From the NCBI GenBank assembly GCA_018613035.1, contig JAGGRA010000072.1, positions 1-51,993 on the forward strand: a DNA stretch of 51,993 bases, given 5' to 3'. Positions 1 through 7,985 of this stretch are shown piece by piece. Numbering within the stretch: the stretch's first letter is position 1; each line of letters begins with the position of its first letter. The position numbers were made by a program, and so were the translations under genes. The notes below the pieces were generated by a model. The model was not told where the DNA came from. It did not search any database and saw only the letters and a program-made list of their open reading frames with translations. Source of the DNA: Pseudomonas sp. ISL-84 (GTDB taxonomy: Bacteria > Bacillota > Bacilli > Bacillales > Cytobacillaceae).

Positions 1-105
1 TTTAAAATGCGGAGAAATCATATCTGTCAGGGTGGAAAATCCGGGGAAATTTAGAGGGAGATAAATTATTCTTTACCAATGGCCTAGAGGGAAAAAGACC
101 GCGAT

Positions 106-585
106 AAATACAGAAATCAGAGTGAAGAAAGGTCGCCATAAAGAGTTCATGAAGCCGAAATACAGAAATCAGAGTGAAGAAAGGTCGCCATAAAGGGTTC
201 ATGAAGCCAAAATACAGAAGTAAAAGTGAAGAAAGGTCGCCATAAAGGGTTCATGAAGCCGAAATACAGAAGTCAGAGTGAAGAAAGGTCGCCATAAAGG
301 GTTCATGAAGCCGAAATACAGAAATCAGAGTGAAGAAAGGTCGCCATAAAGGGTCCATGAAGCCGAAATACAGAAATCATAGTGAAGAAAGGTCGTCATA
401 AAGGGTTCATGAAGCCGAAATACAGAAGTCAGAGTGAAGAAAGGTCGCCATAAAGGGTTCATGAGGCCGAAATAAAGAAATCAGAGTGAAGAAAGGTCGC
501 CATAAAGGGTTCATGAAGCCGAAATACAGAAGTAAAAGTGAAGAAAAGTCATCATAAGTGCTTCATGAGGACGATATTCAGAAAA
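106..585. repeat. Tandem array of 52-bp units (nine copies plus a degenerate tail)
   Basis: Units begin at 106, 158, 210, 262, 314, 366, 418, 470 and 522, each exactly 52 bp apart, and a decayed tenth unit follows from about 574. Copies differ by a few substitutions and no indels. Each unit holds a near-palindrome, GGGTTCATGAAGCC, with the perfect core TTCATGAA (TCCATGAA in one copy). Because 52 is not a multiple of three, the reading frame moves every unit, so the array is not a repetitive protein gene. There are no variable spacers, so it is not CRISPR. The 106 bases before it hold no gene I can recognise. Function unknown; 52 bp is close to five helical turns. Confidence 0.95.
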
Positions 586-639
586 GAACAGAATAAACAG
601 CTAAAGTAACAGGCTGAAACCAGTAATTGCCCATTAAAG

Positions 640-669
640 TCAAAAGCTGACTCCCTTCAAGGAATCAGC
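640..669 (-). terminator. Intrinsic terminator of putR
   Basis: On the minus strand, just after the putR stop codon, GCTGATTCC pairs with GGGAGTCAGC (one mismatch) across a short loop and is followed by a T-rich tract. Confidence 0.75.
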
Positions 670-670
670 C

Positions 671-1900
671 TTATTTTTTCCGTTTTAGGAGCTGCAAATC
701 GATATATAGCTGGCATCTTGTGTTAAAGTCGTCAAAATCGATTGCAGTAAGATCTGTAATTTGCTTCATTCGATATTTTAATGTATTTGCGTGAATGAAG
801 AGCTGTTCTGCAGTGGGCTTGAGACGGCAGTTGTTTAATAAATATACCTCAAGAGTTTTGAGTAAATTCGTCTGGCTTTCCTGGTCTTTTTTCTGCAGCT
901 TCAAAAGGTCTTCATTCACGTAATTCGTCTTGCTGTTATGCTGTGCAATAGGCTCCAAATAGCGAAATACCCATAATTTCTTATATTCATATGGCAATTC
1001 TTCAGGCGACCCGATAAATTTCGCTGCTTTTATGACCTCTTGTGCCTCTGCATAGCTTTTTCGCAGTTTAAGGATGGACGTATATTCACCTCCGATTCCT
1101 GCATATACTGCTTGGAGCTTGAATTGGCTGAGGACGGTGTTTGTCAATTCATGTGCATCTTCTGAGAGGCTTCCTGGCGCCGGAGAACTGCTGCCAATCA
1201 AGACGATAATCTCAAGCTGATTTGTAAAAATGTGAGCCGGATGGCTGAGTGCGTTCGCAAACAGGCGCACTGTTTCCGTCAGCTCGGCAAAAATTTCTTC
1301 GTCTGCCTGGGCAACGGTAAATACATTTATAAGAAATGCCTCCGGCAGGATGATTTTCACATTGGCTGCTTCCCATTTGATTTGGTCTTCCGTGTGGTAT
1401 GTCCGGTCAATGATCTTTCTGTAAAACTGATGTTTTTCCTCATCTTTGCGCAGCTTTAGTAAGTTTTTCTGATAAAGAAGCTTGCCAATATGAAAAGAGA
1501 TTTCAAGCAAAAACCTCATTTCATTCTCCGATAGCAAGCCATCTGTTTCCTGAACCCAAATATAACCTAAAATCTGATCCTTGTATTTAGCGCTGACCAC
1601 CACACGCTGGTTAAGTCCGATATCTTCCATCCTCTTTATGCGAAAAGGCTCTGGAATGGTTTTCAGCTGATCGACAATACCTTCATCCATAAACTTTTCT
1701 AAGATGGGAATGGGCCACCTTTTAGAGAAAATTGTCTGCTGATTGGCCAGATCAAAATGCTCGATATAGTATGAACTGTAAGCAAGCAGCGAAAACTGCT
1801 CATCCTCGATGACAACCGGCTTCTTTAAAAAAGTACTGACCATTTCCGTTATTTCATCTATATCTGATATATTAAGGATCTTCTCCAGCGGCTGGCTCAT
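671..1900 (-). CDS. putR: PucR/CdaR-family transcriptional regulator, PutR-like
   Basis: Probable activator of proline catabolism. The 409-residue length matches B. subtilis PutR (about 411). The C-terminal 55 residues (about 354-409) have the PucR-type helix-turn-helix pattern, including IHANTLKYRMKQI, which is the family's DNA-binding end; the N-terminal two thirds would be the sensing region. I chose the ATG at 1900 because AGGAGG lies just before it; a longer frame up to 2047 would run into the putP terminator and has no ribosome site. It sits directly downstream of putP and proline dehydrogenase on the same strand but has its own promoter (TATAAT at 1931-1936, complement), so it can be made independently. 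Family knowledge: PutR responds to proline and activates put genes; that it does so here is inferred from the neighbours. Confidence 0.88.
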   Translation of the reverse strand: MSQPLEKILNISDIDEITEMVSTFLKKPVVIEDEQFSLLAYSSYYIEHFDLANQQTIFSKRWPIPILEKFMDEGIVDQLKTIPEPFRIKRMEDIGLNQRVVVSAKYKDQILGYIWVQETDGLLSENEMRFLLEISFHIGKLLYQKNLLKLRKDEEKHQFYRKIIDRTYHTEDQIKWEAANVKIILPEAFLINVFTVAQADEEIFAELTETVRLFANALSHPAHIFTNQLEIIVLIGSSSPAPGSLSEDAHELTNTVLSQFKLQAVYAGIGGEYTSILKLRKSYAEAQEVIKAAKFIGSPEELPYEYKKLWVFRYLEPIAQHNSKTNYVNEDLLKLQKKDQESQTNLLKTLEVYLLNNCRLKPTAEQLFIHANTLKYRMKQITDLTAIDFDDFNTRCQLYIDLQLLKRKK

Positions 1901-1930
1901 ACGGCTACCTCCTAAGTATTGCTGTTTTTT

Positions 1931-1958
1931 ATTATAGAGAAAATCGGTACCAGGTACC
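1931..1958 (-). promoter_or_regulatory. putR promoter region with doubled GGTACC
   Basis: A TATAAT -10 (complement of 1931-1936) lies about 30 bp before the putR start. The -35 region is poor and is covered by two 6-bp palindromes, GGTACC-A-GGTACC (1946-1958), a possible operator. Confidence 0.45.
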
Positions 1959-1971
1959 ACCCGAATTTTGT

Positions 1972-2008
1972 CGAAAATAAAAGGACTAGGCCGTTCTGGC
2001 CCAGTCCT
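1972..2008 (-). terminator. Intrinsic terminator of putP
   Basis: Minus-strand stem AGGACTGGGCC / GGCCTAGTCCT (one mismatch, 5-nt loop) followed by TTTTATTTT, 10 bp after the putP stop. Confidence 0.9.
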
Positions 2009-2018
2009 GCGATAAAGG

Positions 2019-3482
2019 TTATTTAAATGATTTCTCAAAGTCTTCAAATTGTTTTTCTATTTCTGTTGAAGGTTTTGCTGTTAGAAGGCTTACGACTATG
2101 ATAGCAATGAAGCTGGCAGCAAAGCCTGGAATCATTTCATAGAGGATACCGGATAAGCCAGCGCTTGACCAAACTATAACGGTGCTTGCCCCGATAACCA
2201 TTCCGGCTAAGGCGCCCCATCTAGTCATACGCTTCCAGTACAGGCTAAGGAGAATTAACGGTCCGAATGATGCCCCGAAACCTGCCCATGCATAGCCAAC
2301 AAGGTTAAGAATCGTTTCATTTTTCTCCCATGAAATGATCAATGCAACAATTGAAACAAGTAATACAGATAATCTTCCAATCGTAACGAGCTCTTTATCA
2401 GATGCTGAACGGCGGAAGAAAGTTTTATATAAGTCCTCTGTCAGTGAACTGGAAGTTACCAGCAGCTGGGAAGAAATCGTGCTCATGATGGCAGCAAGGA
2501 TCGCTGCAATTAAGAATCCGGTAATAATCGGATGGAATAGGACATCACCCAATAAGATGAAAATGGTTTCTGAATCCTCAAGACTTATCCCTGTGTCCGC
2601 AACATAGGCAATGCCGATGAATCCTGTCAGCATTGCGCCAATGCTTGAGAAAATCATCCAGCCCATCCCGATGCGGGTGGCTTTTTTGATTTCCTTTACC
2701 GAACTGATTGCCATAAAGCGGACAATTATATGCGGCTGTCCGAAGTAGCCAAGACCCCAGGCAAACAGGGAGATGATGCCAAGCAGGCTTGTCCCTGTGA
2801 AGATATCAAGCAGTGCCGGATCAATGGATCTTGCTGTATCGATAGCGGGACCGAACCCGCCTACATGGAACAGTGTCACTAATGGTACGAGAATCAATGC
2901 AATAAACATGATTAAACCTTGGACAAAGTCTGTCCAGCTAACGGCAAGAAAACCGCCAAAAAGTGTGTAGGCTACAACAACACCAGTGATAATCCACAAG
3001 CCTGTGTGATAATCCAGCCCAAAAGTACTTTGGAACAAAACTCCACCGGAAACCATGCCTGATGAAACGTAAAATGTAAAGAATATCATGATAACTAATC
3101 CTGAAATCAGGCGAAGAATTTTGGATGTATCACCGAAACGGTTTTCCAAATACCCAGGAATGGTGATGGAGTCATTGGCAACTTCAGTATAGGTACGCAG
3201 TCTTGGTGCAACATACAGCCAGTTAGCCCATGCTCCAAGCGTTAAGCCGAGAACAATCCAGGATGCACTTAAACCTGTGGCATACATGGCACCTGGAAGC
3301 CCCATCAGCAGCCAGCCGCTCATATCGGATGCACCGGCACTTAATGCTGTAACCGCAGGACCAAGAGTTCGTCCGCCAAGCATATAGTCTGATAGATTGG
3401 AAGTTCGTTTATAGGCATAATAGCCGATCCAAAGCATTCCAATCATATAGACGGTAATGGATATAAGCAATGCATAATCCAT
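2019..3482 (-). CDS. putP: Sodium/proline symporter
   Basis: Na+-coupled proline importer of the solute:sodium symporter family in the cytoplasmic membrane. The 487 residues are almost wholly hydrophobic with about a dozen membrane segments. The signature GASDMSGW near residue 55 is the highly conserved Na+/proline region of PutP, and the later SSQLLVTSSS stretch fits the second Na+-site helix. I place the start at the ATG at 3482, preceded by AAAGGGGGG; an upstream in-frame codon at 3515 lacks a ribosome site. It lies between proline dehydrogenase and putR, so uptake, first oxidation step and regulator are clustered. It has its own promoter (3622-3650) and terminator. OpuE, the osmoprotective paralogue, is very similar; the dehydrogenase and PutR neighbours favour a catabolic PutP. 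Confidence 0.92.
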   Translation of the reverse strand: MDYALLISITVYMIGMLWIGYYAYKRTSNLSDYMLGGRTLGPAVTALSAGASDMSGWLLMGLPGAMYATGLSASWIVLGLTLGAWANWLYVAPRLRTYTEVANDSITIPGYLENRFGDTSKILRLISGLVIMIFFTFYVSSGMVSGGVLFQSTFGLDYHTGLWIITGVVVAYTLFGGFLAVSWTDFVQGLIMFIALILVPLVTLFHVGGFGPAIDTARSIDPALLDIFTGTSLLGIISLFAWGLGYFGQPHIIVRFMAISSVKEIKKATRIGMGWMIFSSIGAMLTGFIGIAYVADTGISLEDSETIFILLGDVLFHPIITGFLIAAILAAIMSTISSQLLVTSSSLTEDLYKTFFRRSASDKELVTIGRLSVLLVSIVALIISWEKNETILNLVGYAWAGFGASFGPLILLSLYWKRMTRWGALAGMVIGASTVIVWSSAGLSGILYEMIPGFAASFIAIIVVSLLTAKPSTEIEKQFEDFEKSFK

Positions 3483-3621
3483 ACATAACCCCCCTTTAAT
3501 AATTCTGTACTTCAATTTTGTAAATATTTAGATAAAACAAGCTATGAGAAAGCGTTTGGCTTTGCCTTCTCATTACTTAGGATATCTTGCATTTGTATTG
3601 TTCAAATAGTTTTTTGATTCT

Positions 3622-3650
3622 ATTATAGCCGGATTTTAATATTTTGAAAG
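3622..3650 (-). promoter_or_regulatory. Probable sigma-A promoter of putP
   Basis: On the minus strand CTTTCA (complement of 3645-3650), a 17-bp spacer and a perfect TATAAT (complement of 3622-3627) lie between the proline dehydrogenase stop and putP. The roughly 130-nt leader contains a 7-bp inverted repeat (ATGAGAA / TTCTCAT). Confidence 0.6.
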
Positions 3651-3668
3651 AGAAATAATTCCAGAGAA

Positions 3669-4586
3669 TTATCCTTTGAAAATCCCTTTGAAAGCGAAGG
3701 CGATATTCGCTGGACGTTCAGCCATCCGTCTCATGAAATAGCCGTACCAGTCCATTCCGTATGGCACATAAACGCGCATTCTATAGCCTTGCTTTGCCAA
3801 TTCCAGCTGGGTTTTATTTCTCATGCCATAAAGCATCTGGAATTCAAAACGGTCAGTTGGAATGTTATGCTTTTTTGCCAGTTCTTTTGTATACTCTATG
3901 ATTTGGTCATCGTGAGAAGCTATTGCCGTATAATTTTCATTTAGCAGGCTTTGTTCAATCAGCTTCTTATAGTTCTCGTCCACATCCTTCTTTTCGGGGA
4001 AGGCATGTTCAGGTGACTCCTTGTATGCTCCCTTTACAAGCCGTAAAAAAGGCTGATACTTGCCTAGATCCTTCAGGTCCTTTTCAGTCCTGTATAAGTA
4101 AGCCTGCAACACCGTACTCACGCAACTGTATTTTTCTTTAAATAGCTTAAACAAATCTATCGTTGCCTGACAGCGGGGAACATCCTCCATATCAATCGTA
4201 ACCATAATATTGTGCTTTTCAGCTGTGTCCAGGATTCTAGTCATATTTTTAACAACGAGATCATGATCAATATCCAGACCGAGAGAGGTCATTTTAAGGG
4301 ATACTTGAGAATCCAATCCTTCTCTGCTAATCATTTCAATAGTAGAGATACATTCCTCTGTCCGTTCATTCGCCACCTCAACAGAATCAACGAATTCGCC
4401 CAAATGGTCAACAGTAACCGAAAGTCCTTGAGTGTTCAAGTCCCTTATAAAGCGTACACTGCTTTTAAAATCCACACCGCCTATTAGTTTTCCTGCCGCA
4501 AAACTTCCGCCTCTATTTTGGGCTAGTTTATTTAAAAAGCTATTTTTAGATAAAAATAGAAAGAAGTCTCTTGTAATCGCTTCCAT
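3669..4586 (-). CDS. putB: Proline dehydrogenase (monofunctional)
   Basis: FAD enzyme oxidising proline to pyrroline-5-carboxylate. The 305-residue length and sequence closely match the monofunctional PutB/FadM type of B. subtilis (about 303), including SLKMTSLGLDID, VTIDMEDV, LQAYLYRTEKD, FLRLVKGAYKE and the C-terminal RMAERPANIAFAFKG. The barrel residues RVYVPYG..WYGYFMRR are conserved. I favour the ATG at 4586, 11 nt after GGAGG; the longer frame to 4604 begins inside the ribosome site. PutP is downstream on the same strand. The P5C dehydrogenase (putC) that follows putB in B. subtilis is absent here, so the second step must be supplied elsewhere, for example by a RocA-type enzyme (inference). 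Confidence 0.93.
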   Translation of the reverse strand: MEAITRDFFLFLSKNSFLNKLAQNRGGSFAAGKLIGGVDFKSSVRFIRDLNTQGLSVTVDHLGEFVDSVEVANERTEECISTIEMISREGLDSQVSLKMTSLGLDIDHDLVVKNMTRILDTAEKHNIMVTIDMEDVPRCQATIDLFKLFKEKYSCVSTVLQAYLYRTEKDLKDLGKYQPFLRLVKGAYKESPEHAFPEKKDVDENYKKLIEQSLLNENYTAIASHDDQIIEYTKELAKKHNIPTDRFEFQMLYGMRNKTQLELAKQGYRMRVYVPYGMDWYGYFMRRMAERPANIAFAFKGIFKG

Positions 4587-4781
4587 TTCATCAAGCACCT
4601 CCATTTGGTTATCTTTAGATTAATCTTACAATTCTGTGACAAGTACCGGCAATGTTCCGGAAAAACAAAGATTTTGGCCAACTTTTGTTGATAGAAGACA
4701 ATAGAAGGTGAGATTTTCCAAAATGCCGAGATGCCGATATAGATTTAAAAATAATATGTAAGAAAAGTTTCCATATTATTA

Positions 4782-4810
4782 TTTACATTGCCAAGCTTTT
4801 GTATTTAAAT
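4782..4810 (+). promoter_or_regulatory. Candidate promoter of the branched-chain amino acid importer
   Basis: TTTACA (4782-4787), 17-bp spacer, TTAAAT (4805-4810), in an AT-rich region just before the substrate-binding gene. Confidence 0.4.
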
Positions 4811-4834
4811 AGTAATATAGTTTTGAATATTTAT

Positions 4835-4849
4835 TTATTTCTGAAAAAT
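4835..4849 (+). promoter_or_regulatory. CodY-like box before the liv operon
   Basis: TTATTTCTGAAAAAT matches 11 of 15 positions of the CodY consensus AATTTTCWGAAAATT, with the centre fully conserved. It lies between the candidate promoter and the ribosome site, where CodY could block transcription. CodY senses branched-chain amino acids, which fits the operon. Confidence 0.5.
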
Positions 4850-4861
4850 GGGGGTTAAAAA

Positions 4862-6016
4862 ATGAAGAAACAGTTAAAGAAATTTGCCCAATTTACAGCA
4901 TTGTCCAGTTTGCTGGTCCTATCTGCATGCGGCGGCAACCAGACTGCTGGGGATAAAGAGGAGCAAAGCAGCGGAGGAGCAGTCCAAGCGGATATTGGAG
5001 TTATTTCCTATATCAGCGGACCTGGAGCAGCTTATGGGGAAGCGATCACCAACGGGTTAAAACTAGCGCAGGAAGAGATTAACAGCAAAGGTGAGGTAGA
5101 GATAAACCTTGTTATTGAAGATTCAGCCGGCAAGCAGGACCAAGCTTTGACAGCAGCTCAAAAATTGATGAATTCAGAGAATGTGACAGGCATTATCGGG
5201 CCTACATTAAGTACAGAAATGAATGTAGTTGGCCCTGAAGCAGATCTAAACGGAGTGCCAATCATGGGAACATCAACTACAGCAGAAGGCATCCCGCAAA
5301 TCGGGGATTATGTATTCCGCAACTCGCTGCCTGAAGCACTGGCCATCCCGGCTGCAATCGACAAAGCGATTGAAAAATATGATGCTAAAAAAGTAGCAAT
5401 CCTATATGGAAATGATGATGTTTTTACAAAATCGGGCTTTGATACGATGAAAAAGGCTGCAGAAGAAAAGGGCCTCGAAATATTAACGATTGAAACTTTC
5501 CAAAAAGGACAATCCGACTATAATGCACAGTTAACGAAAATAAAAGGTTTAAATCCAGATCTGATTTTGGCTTCTGCTCTATATAACGAAGGGGCAGTCA
5601 TAATGGACCAGGCCCGCAAAATGGGGATTGATGTTCCTTTTGTAGGTGGAAACGGCTTTAATTCACCTGAAGTAATCAATATCGCAGGTGATGCTGCAAA
5701 TGGGCTAATTGTGGCAACACCTTGGTACGGTGAAAAAGAAGATGATAAGGTTCAGGATTTTGTAAACAAATATGAAGAAGAATACAGCAAAAAGCCAGAC
5801 CAATTTGCAGCTCAGGCCTATGATGCGCTTTACATTATGGCAGAAGCATTGAAAAATGCCGGTGAAAATGACCGTGATGCACTTCGGGACGCATTGGCTG
5901 AGGTCCAGGGCTTTAATGGAATCCTTGGTGAGTTCTCTTTTGATGAAGAAGGGGATGTCGTAATGGATCCAACTGTCCTGGTGATTGAAGACGGAGCTTT
6001 CAAGGTTTTTGAATAA
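4862..6016 (+). CDS. livJ: Branched-chain amino acid ABC transporter, substrate-binding lipoprotein
   Basis: Extracellular receptor of a Leu/Ile/Val (or related amino acid) importer, anchored by lipid. Residues 1-23 are a lipoprotein signal (MKKQLKK, hydrophobic core, lipobox LSAC with Cys23), followed by a Gly/Ser/Glu linker. Residues 35-384 are a type-1 periplasmic-binding fold of the Leu/Ile/Val receptor family: IGVISYISGPGAAYGE at the start, GIIGPTLSTEMN, VPIMGTSTTAEGIP and AQAYDALYIMAEAL. The GGGGG ribosome site is 6 nt from the ATG. It is the first of five genes; a hairpin after it may lower expression of the membrane and ATPase genes relative to the receptor. The exact ligand cannot be told from sequence; the symbol follows the E. 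coli system. Confidence 0.9.
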   Translation: MKKQLKKFAQFTALSSLLVLSACGGNQTAGDKEEQSSGGAVQADIGVISYISGPGAAYGEAITNGLKLAQEEINSKGEVEINLVIEDSAGKQDQALTAAQKLMNSENVTGIIGPTLSTEMNVVGPEADLNGVPIMGTSTTAEGIPQIGDYVFRNSLPEALAIPAAIDKAIEKYDAKKVAILYGNDDVFTKSGFDTMKKAAEEKGLEILTIETFQKGQSDYNAQLTKIKGLNPDLILASALYNEGAVIMDQARKMGIDVPFVGGNGFNSPEVINIAGDAANGLIVATPWYGEKEDDKVQDFVNKYEEEYSKKPDQFAAQAYDALYIMAEALKNAGENDRDALRDALAEVQGFNGILGEFSFDEEGDVVMDPTVLVIEDGAFKVFE

Positions 6017-6029
6017 GTATGGTTTCCAA

Positions 6030-6069
6030 GTAAAGCTCCGGCGCCAAATAGTGCCAGAGCTTTACTTTT
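6030..6069 (+). terminator. Intra-operon hairpin (partial terminator)
   Basis: GTAAAGCTCCGGC (6030-6042) pairs with GCCAGAGCTTTAC (6053-6065), one mismatch, followed by only four T. It lies between the receptor and permease genes and may act as an attenuator or 3'-stabilising stem. Confidence 0.65.
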
Positions 6070-6119
6070 AAAAATGAGATTCAAAGCTTTATATAAAAAA
6101 TGATAGTAGGTGGATAGCC

Positions 6120-6995
6120 TTGTTAGTGGAACAATTAATAAACGGAATAACCCTGGGCAGCATTTATGCAATCGTTGCACTAGGGTTCACATTAGTCTTT
6201 GGAGTGCTTGGCATTATTAATATGGCACACGGAGAAATCTTTATGTTTGGCGCCTTTATAGGTGTTGTGGTGACTGCTACCTTCAAAGGGCCGCTTTGGC
6301 TCGCCTTCATTGCAGCTATATTGGTTACAGCTGCAATGGGGTATATGCTTGAACGTTTTGCTCTAAGGCCGCTGCGAAGCAAACAAGGTGTTTCACATTT
6401 GGCGCCATTAATCAGTACAATCGGTGTTTCAATATTACTGGAAAACCTGTCCCATCATCTCTTTGGTCCAGGCAATCATCCATTCCGGGCTTCATTCGCT
6501 GAAATAAGCTTCCAGATCGGATCGATAACCGTATACCTTGTGCAGATTGTCATCTTTATCATATCTGTCATTCTTATGTACGCACTTTCTTTTTGGCTTG
6601 GCAAAACAAAGGCAGGCAAGGCGTTAAGGGCAACTGCTGAAAACCTTGAAACAGCAAGCCTTCTTGGCGTTGATGTAAAAAGAACGATTACGATGACTGT
6701 TATCATAGCATCGGCTATGGGTGGAATTGCAGGCATCCTGGTCGGGATGGCTTTTAACTCTGTTACGCCGCAAATGGGATTGTCCATAGGGCTGAAAGGG
6801 CTTGCCATCATCATTCTAGGCGGTATGGGAAATGTCAAAGGTGCAATGGCAGGGGGGCTGATCCTTGGATTAGCAGAAACCTTTGTTGTGGTCTACGGCA
6901 ATTCCGGCTACAAGGACGCAATCGCTTTTGTGGCCATTATCGTCATACTTCTCATTAGGCCGCAAGGATTGTTTGGCCAAAAAATTTCAGCGTAA
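6120..6995 (+). CDS. livH: Branched-chain amino acid ABC transporter permease LivH
   Basis: One of two membrane subunits of the importer. 291 residues, about eight hydrophobic segments. Family landmarks are ITLGSIYAIVALGFTLVFGV at the N-terminus, NMAHGEIFMFGAF, and the ATPase-coupling region around LRATAENLETASLLGVDV. The start is TTG at 6120, 6 nt after AGGTGG; a GTG two codons later is an alternative. The gene is followed by livM after 12 bp, and livM overlaps livG, indicating one transcript. Confidence 0.92.
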   Translation: MLVEQLINGITLGSIYAIVALGFTLVFGVLGIINMAHGEIFMFGAFIGVVVTATFKGPLWLAFIAAILVTAAMGYMLERFALRPLRSKQGVSHLAPLISTIGVSILLENLSHHLFGPGNHPFRASFAEISFQIGSITVYLVQIVIFIISVILMYALSFWLGKTKAGKALRATAENLETASLLGVDVKRTITMTVIIASAMGGIAGILVGMAFNSVTPQMGLSIGLKGLAIIILGGMGNVKGAMAGGLILGLAETFVVVYGNSGYKDAIAFVAIIVILLIRPQGLFGQKISA

Positions 6996-7007
6996 GAAGG
7001 TGAATCC

Positions 7008-7985
7008 ATGCTTGCAGAATTAATCAATCCATATCATTTACAGGTTGCTTCCTTCATATTAATCAATATTATTTTAGGAGTAAGCATTTATATTACGCTA
7101 TCAACTGGTCAGCTGTCCCTTGCGAATGCAGGGTTTATGGGGATCGGCGCATATACTTCCGCACTTTTGACGCTGAATTTTGATCTGCCGATTATTGTGG
7201 GGATATTGGCAGGAACCTTAATGGCAGGTTTGTTCGGGATTATGATCGGAATTCCAACTTTAAGGCTACAGGGAGTTTATCTGGCGATTGTTACTCTTGG
7301 CTTTGGAGAAGTAATTCGTGTTATTTTTGTTAACTGGGAGTCGCTGACAAAGGGGGCAGTTGGCTTATCAGGGATTCCACATATGGGACGTGAAATCCTG
7401 AATACACTAAAAGGCTTTGGCTTCGATCCAAAGGTGCTAGGCCTGCAAAACAACCAATTTGTTTTCCTTACGATCTTCCTGCTGTTATTACTCATTACCA
7501 TCAGCATTGTCCTGTTTTTCAGAAGGCAAAATCGATCTCGTGTGGGACGGGCTTTTGCAGCGATTAAGCTGGATGAAAAAGCAGCGGAGTCAATGGGGAT
7601 CAATATTACTTATTACAAAGTTCTTGCGTTTGCACAAGGCGCATTAGTAGCAGGATTTGCCGGCACATTGTTTGCGCACGTGCTTGCTTACATAAGCCCT
7701 GCTGATTTTGCTTATCACCGTGCAGTCGAAATTTTAATTTTTGCAGTCTTTGGGGGCAGTGAAGTTATTTGGGGACCGGTATTTGGGGCGCTATTCTTGA
7801 CCGTCATGCCGGAAGTGCTCCGTTTTATAAGCGAATACCGCTATATGATTTACGGATTAATCATCATTATTATGATGGCTGTCCGTCCTCAGGGGCTCAT
7901 TGATGTAAATATCTTAAACTGGATCAAGCTGAAAACGTCAAAGAGGGGGCAAAAGCATGGTACTTCAAGTCAAAAAAGCATGTAA
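7008..7985 (+). CDS. livM: Branched-chain amino acid ABC transporter permease LivM
   Basis: Second membrane subunit. 325 residues with about nine hydrophobic segments; family motifs include LSTGQLSLANAGFMGIGAY, GIPTLRLQGVYLAIVTLGF and the coupling loop GRAFAAIKLDEKAAESMGI. The C-terminal tail after VRPQGLID is short and basic. A ribosome site AAGAAGGTG precedes the ATG. Its last 29 bases overlap the start of livG, which suggests translational coupling. Confidence 0.92.
   Translation: MLAELINPYHLQVASFILINIILGVSIYITLSTGQLSLANAGFMGIGAYTSALLTLNFDLPIIVGILAGTLMAGLFGIMIGIPTLRLQGVYLAIVTLGFGEVIRVIFVNWESLTKGAVGLSGIPHMGREILNTLKGFGFDPKVLGLQNNQFVFLTIFLLLLLITISIVLFFRRQNRSRVGRAFAAIKLDEKAAESMGINITYYKVLAFAQGALVAGFAGTLFAHVLAYISPADFAYHRAVEILIFAVFGGSEVIWGPVFGALFLTVMPEVLRFISEYRYMIYGLIIIIMMAVRPQGLIDVNILNWIKLKTSKRGQKHGTSSQKSM

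Noticed and set aside
2-202. 66-codon minus-strand frame in the repeat array
   Set aside because: It runs across 52-bp units whose period shifts the frame each time and has no ribosome site or protein-like conservation.
106-585. CRISPR array
   Set aside because: The repeats are directly adjoining 52-bp units with no unique spacers, and no cas genes are present.
1940-1975. T-box-like GGGTGGTACC on the minus strand before putR
   Set aside because: Only the short motif is present; there is no specifier stem, antiterminator or adequate leader length.
3543-3562. cre-like AGAAAGCGTTTGGC in the putP leader
   Set aside because: Four mismatches to the CcpA consensus, and the sequence is better explained by the ATGAGAA / TTCTCAT hairpin.
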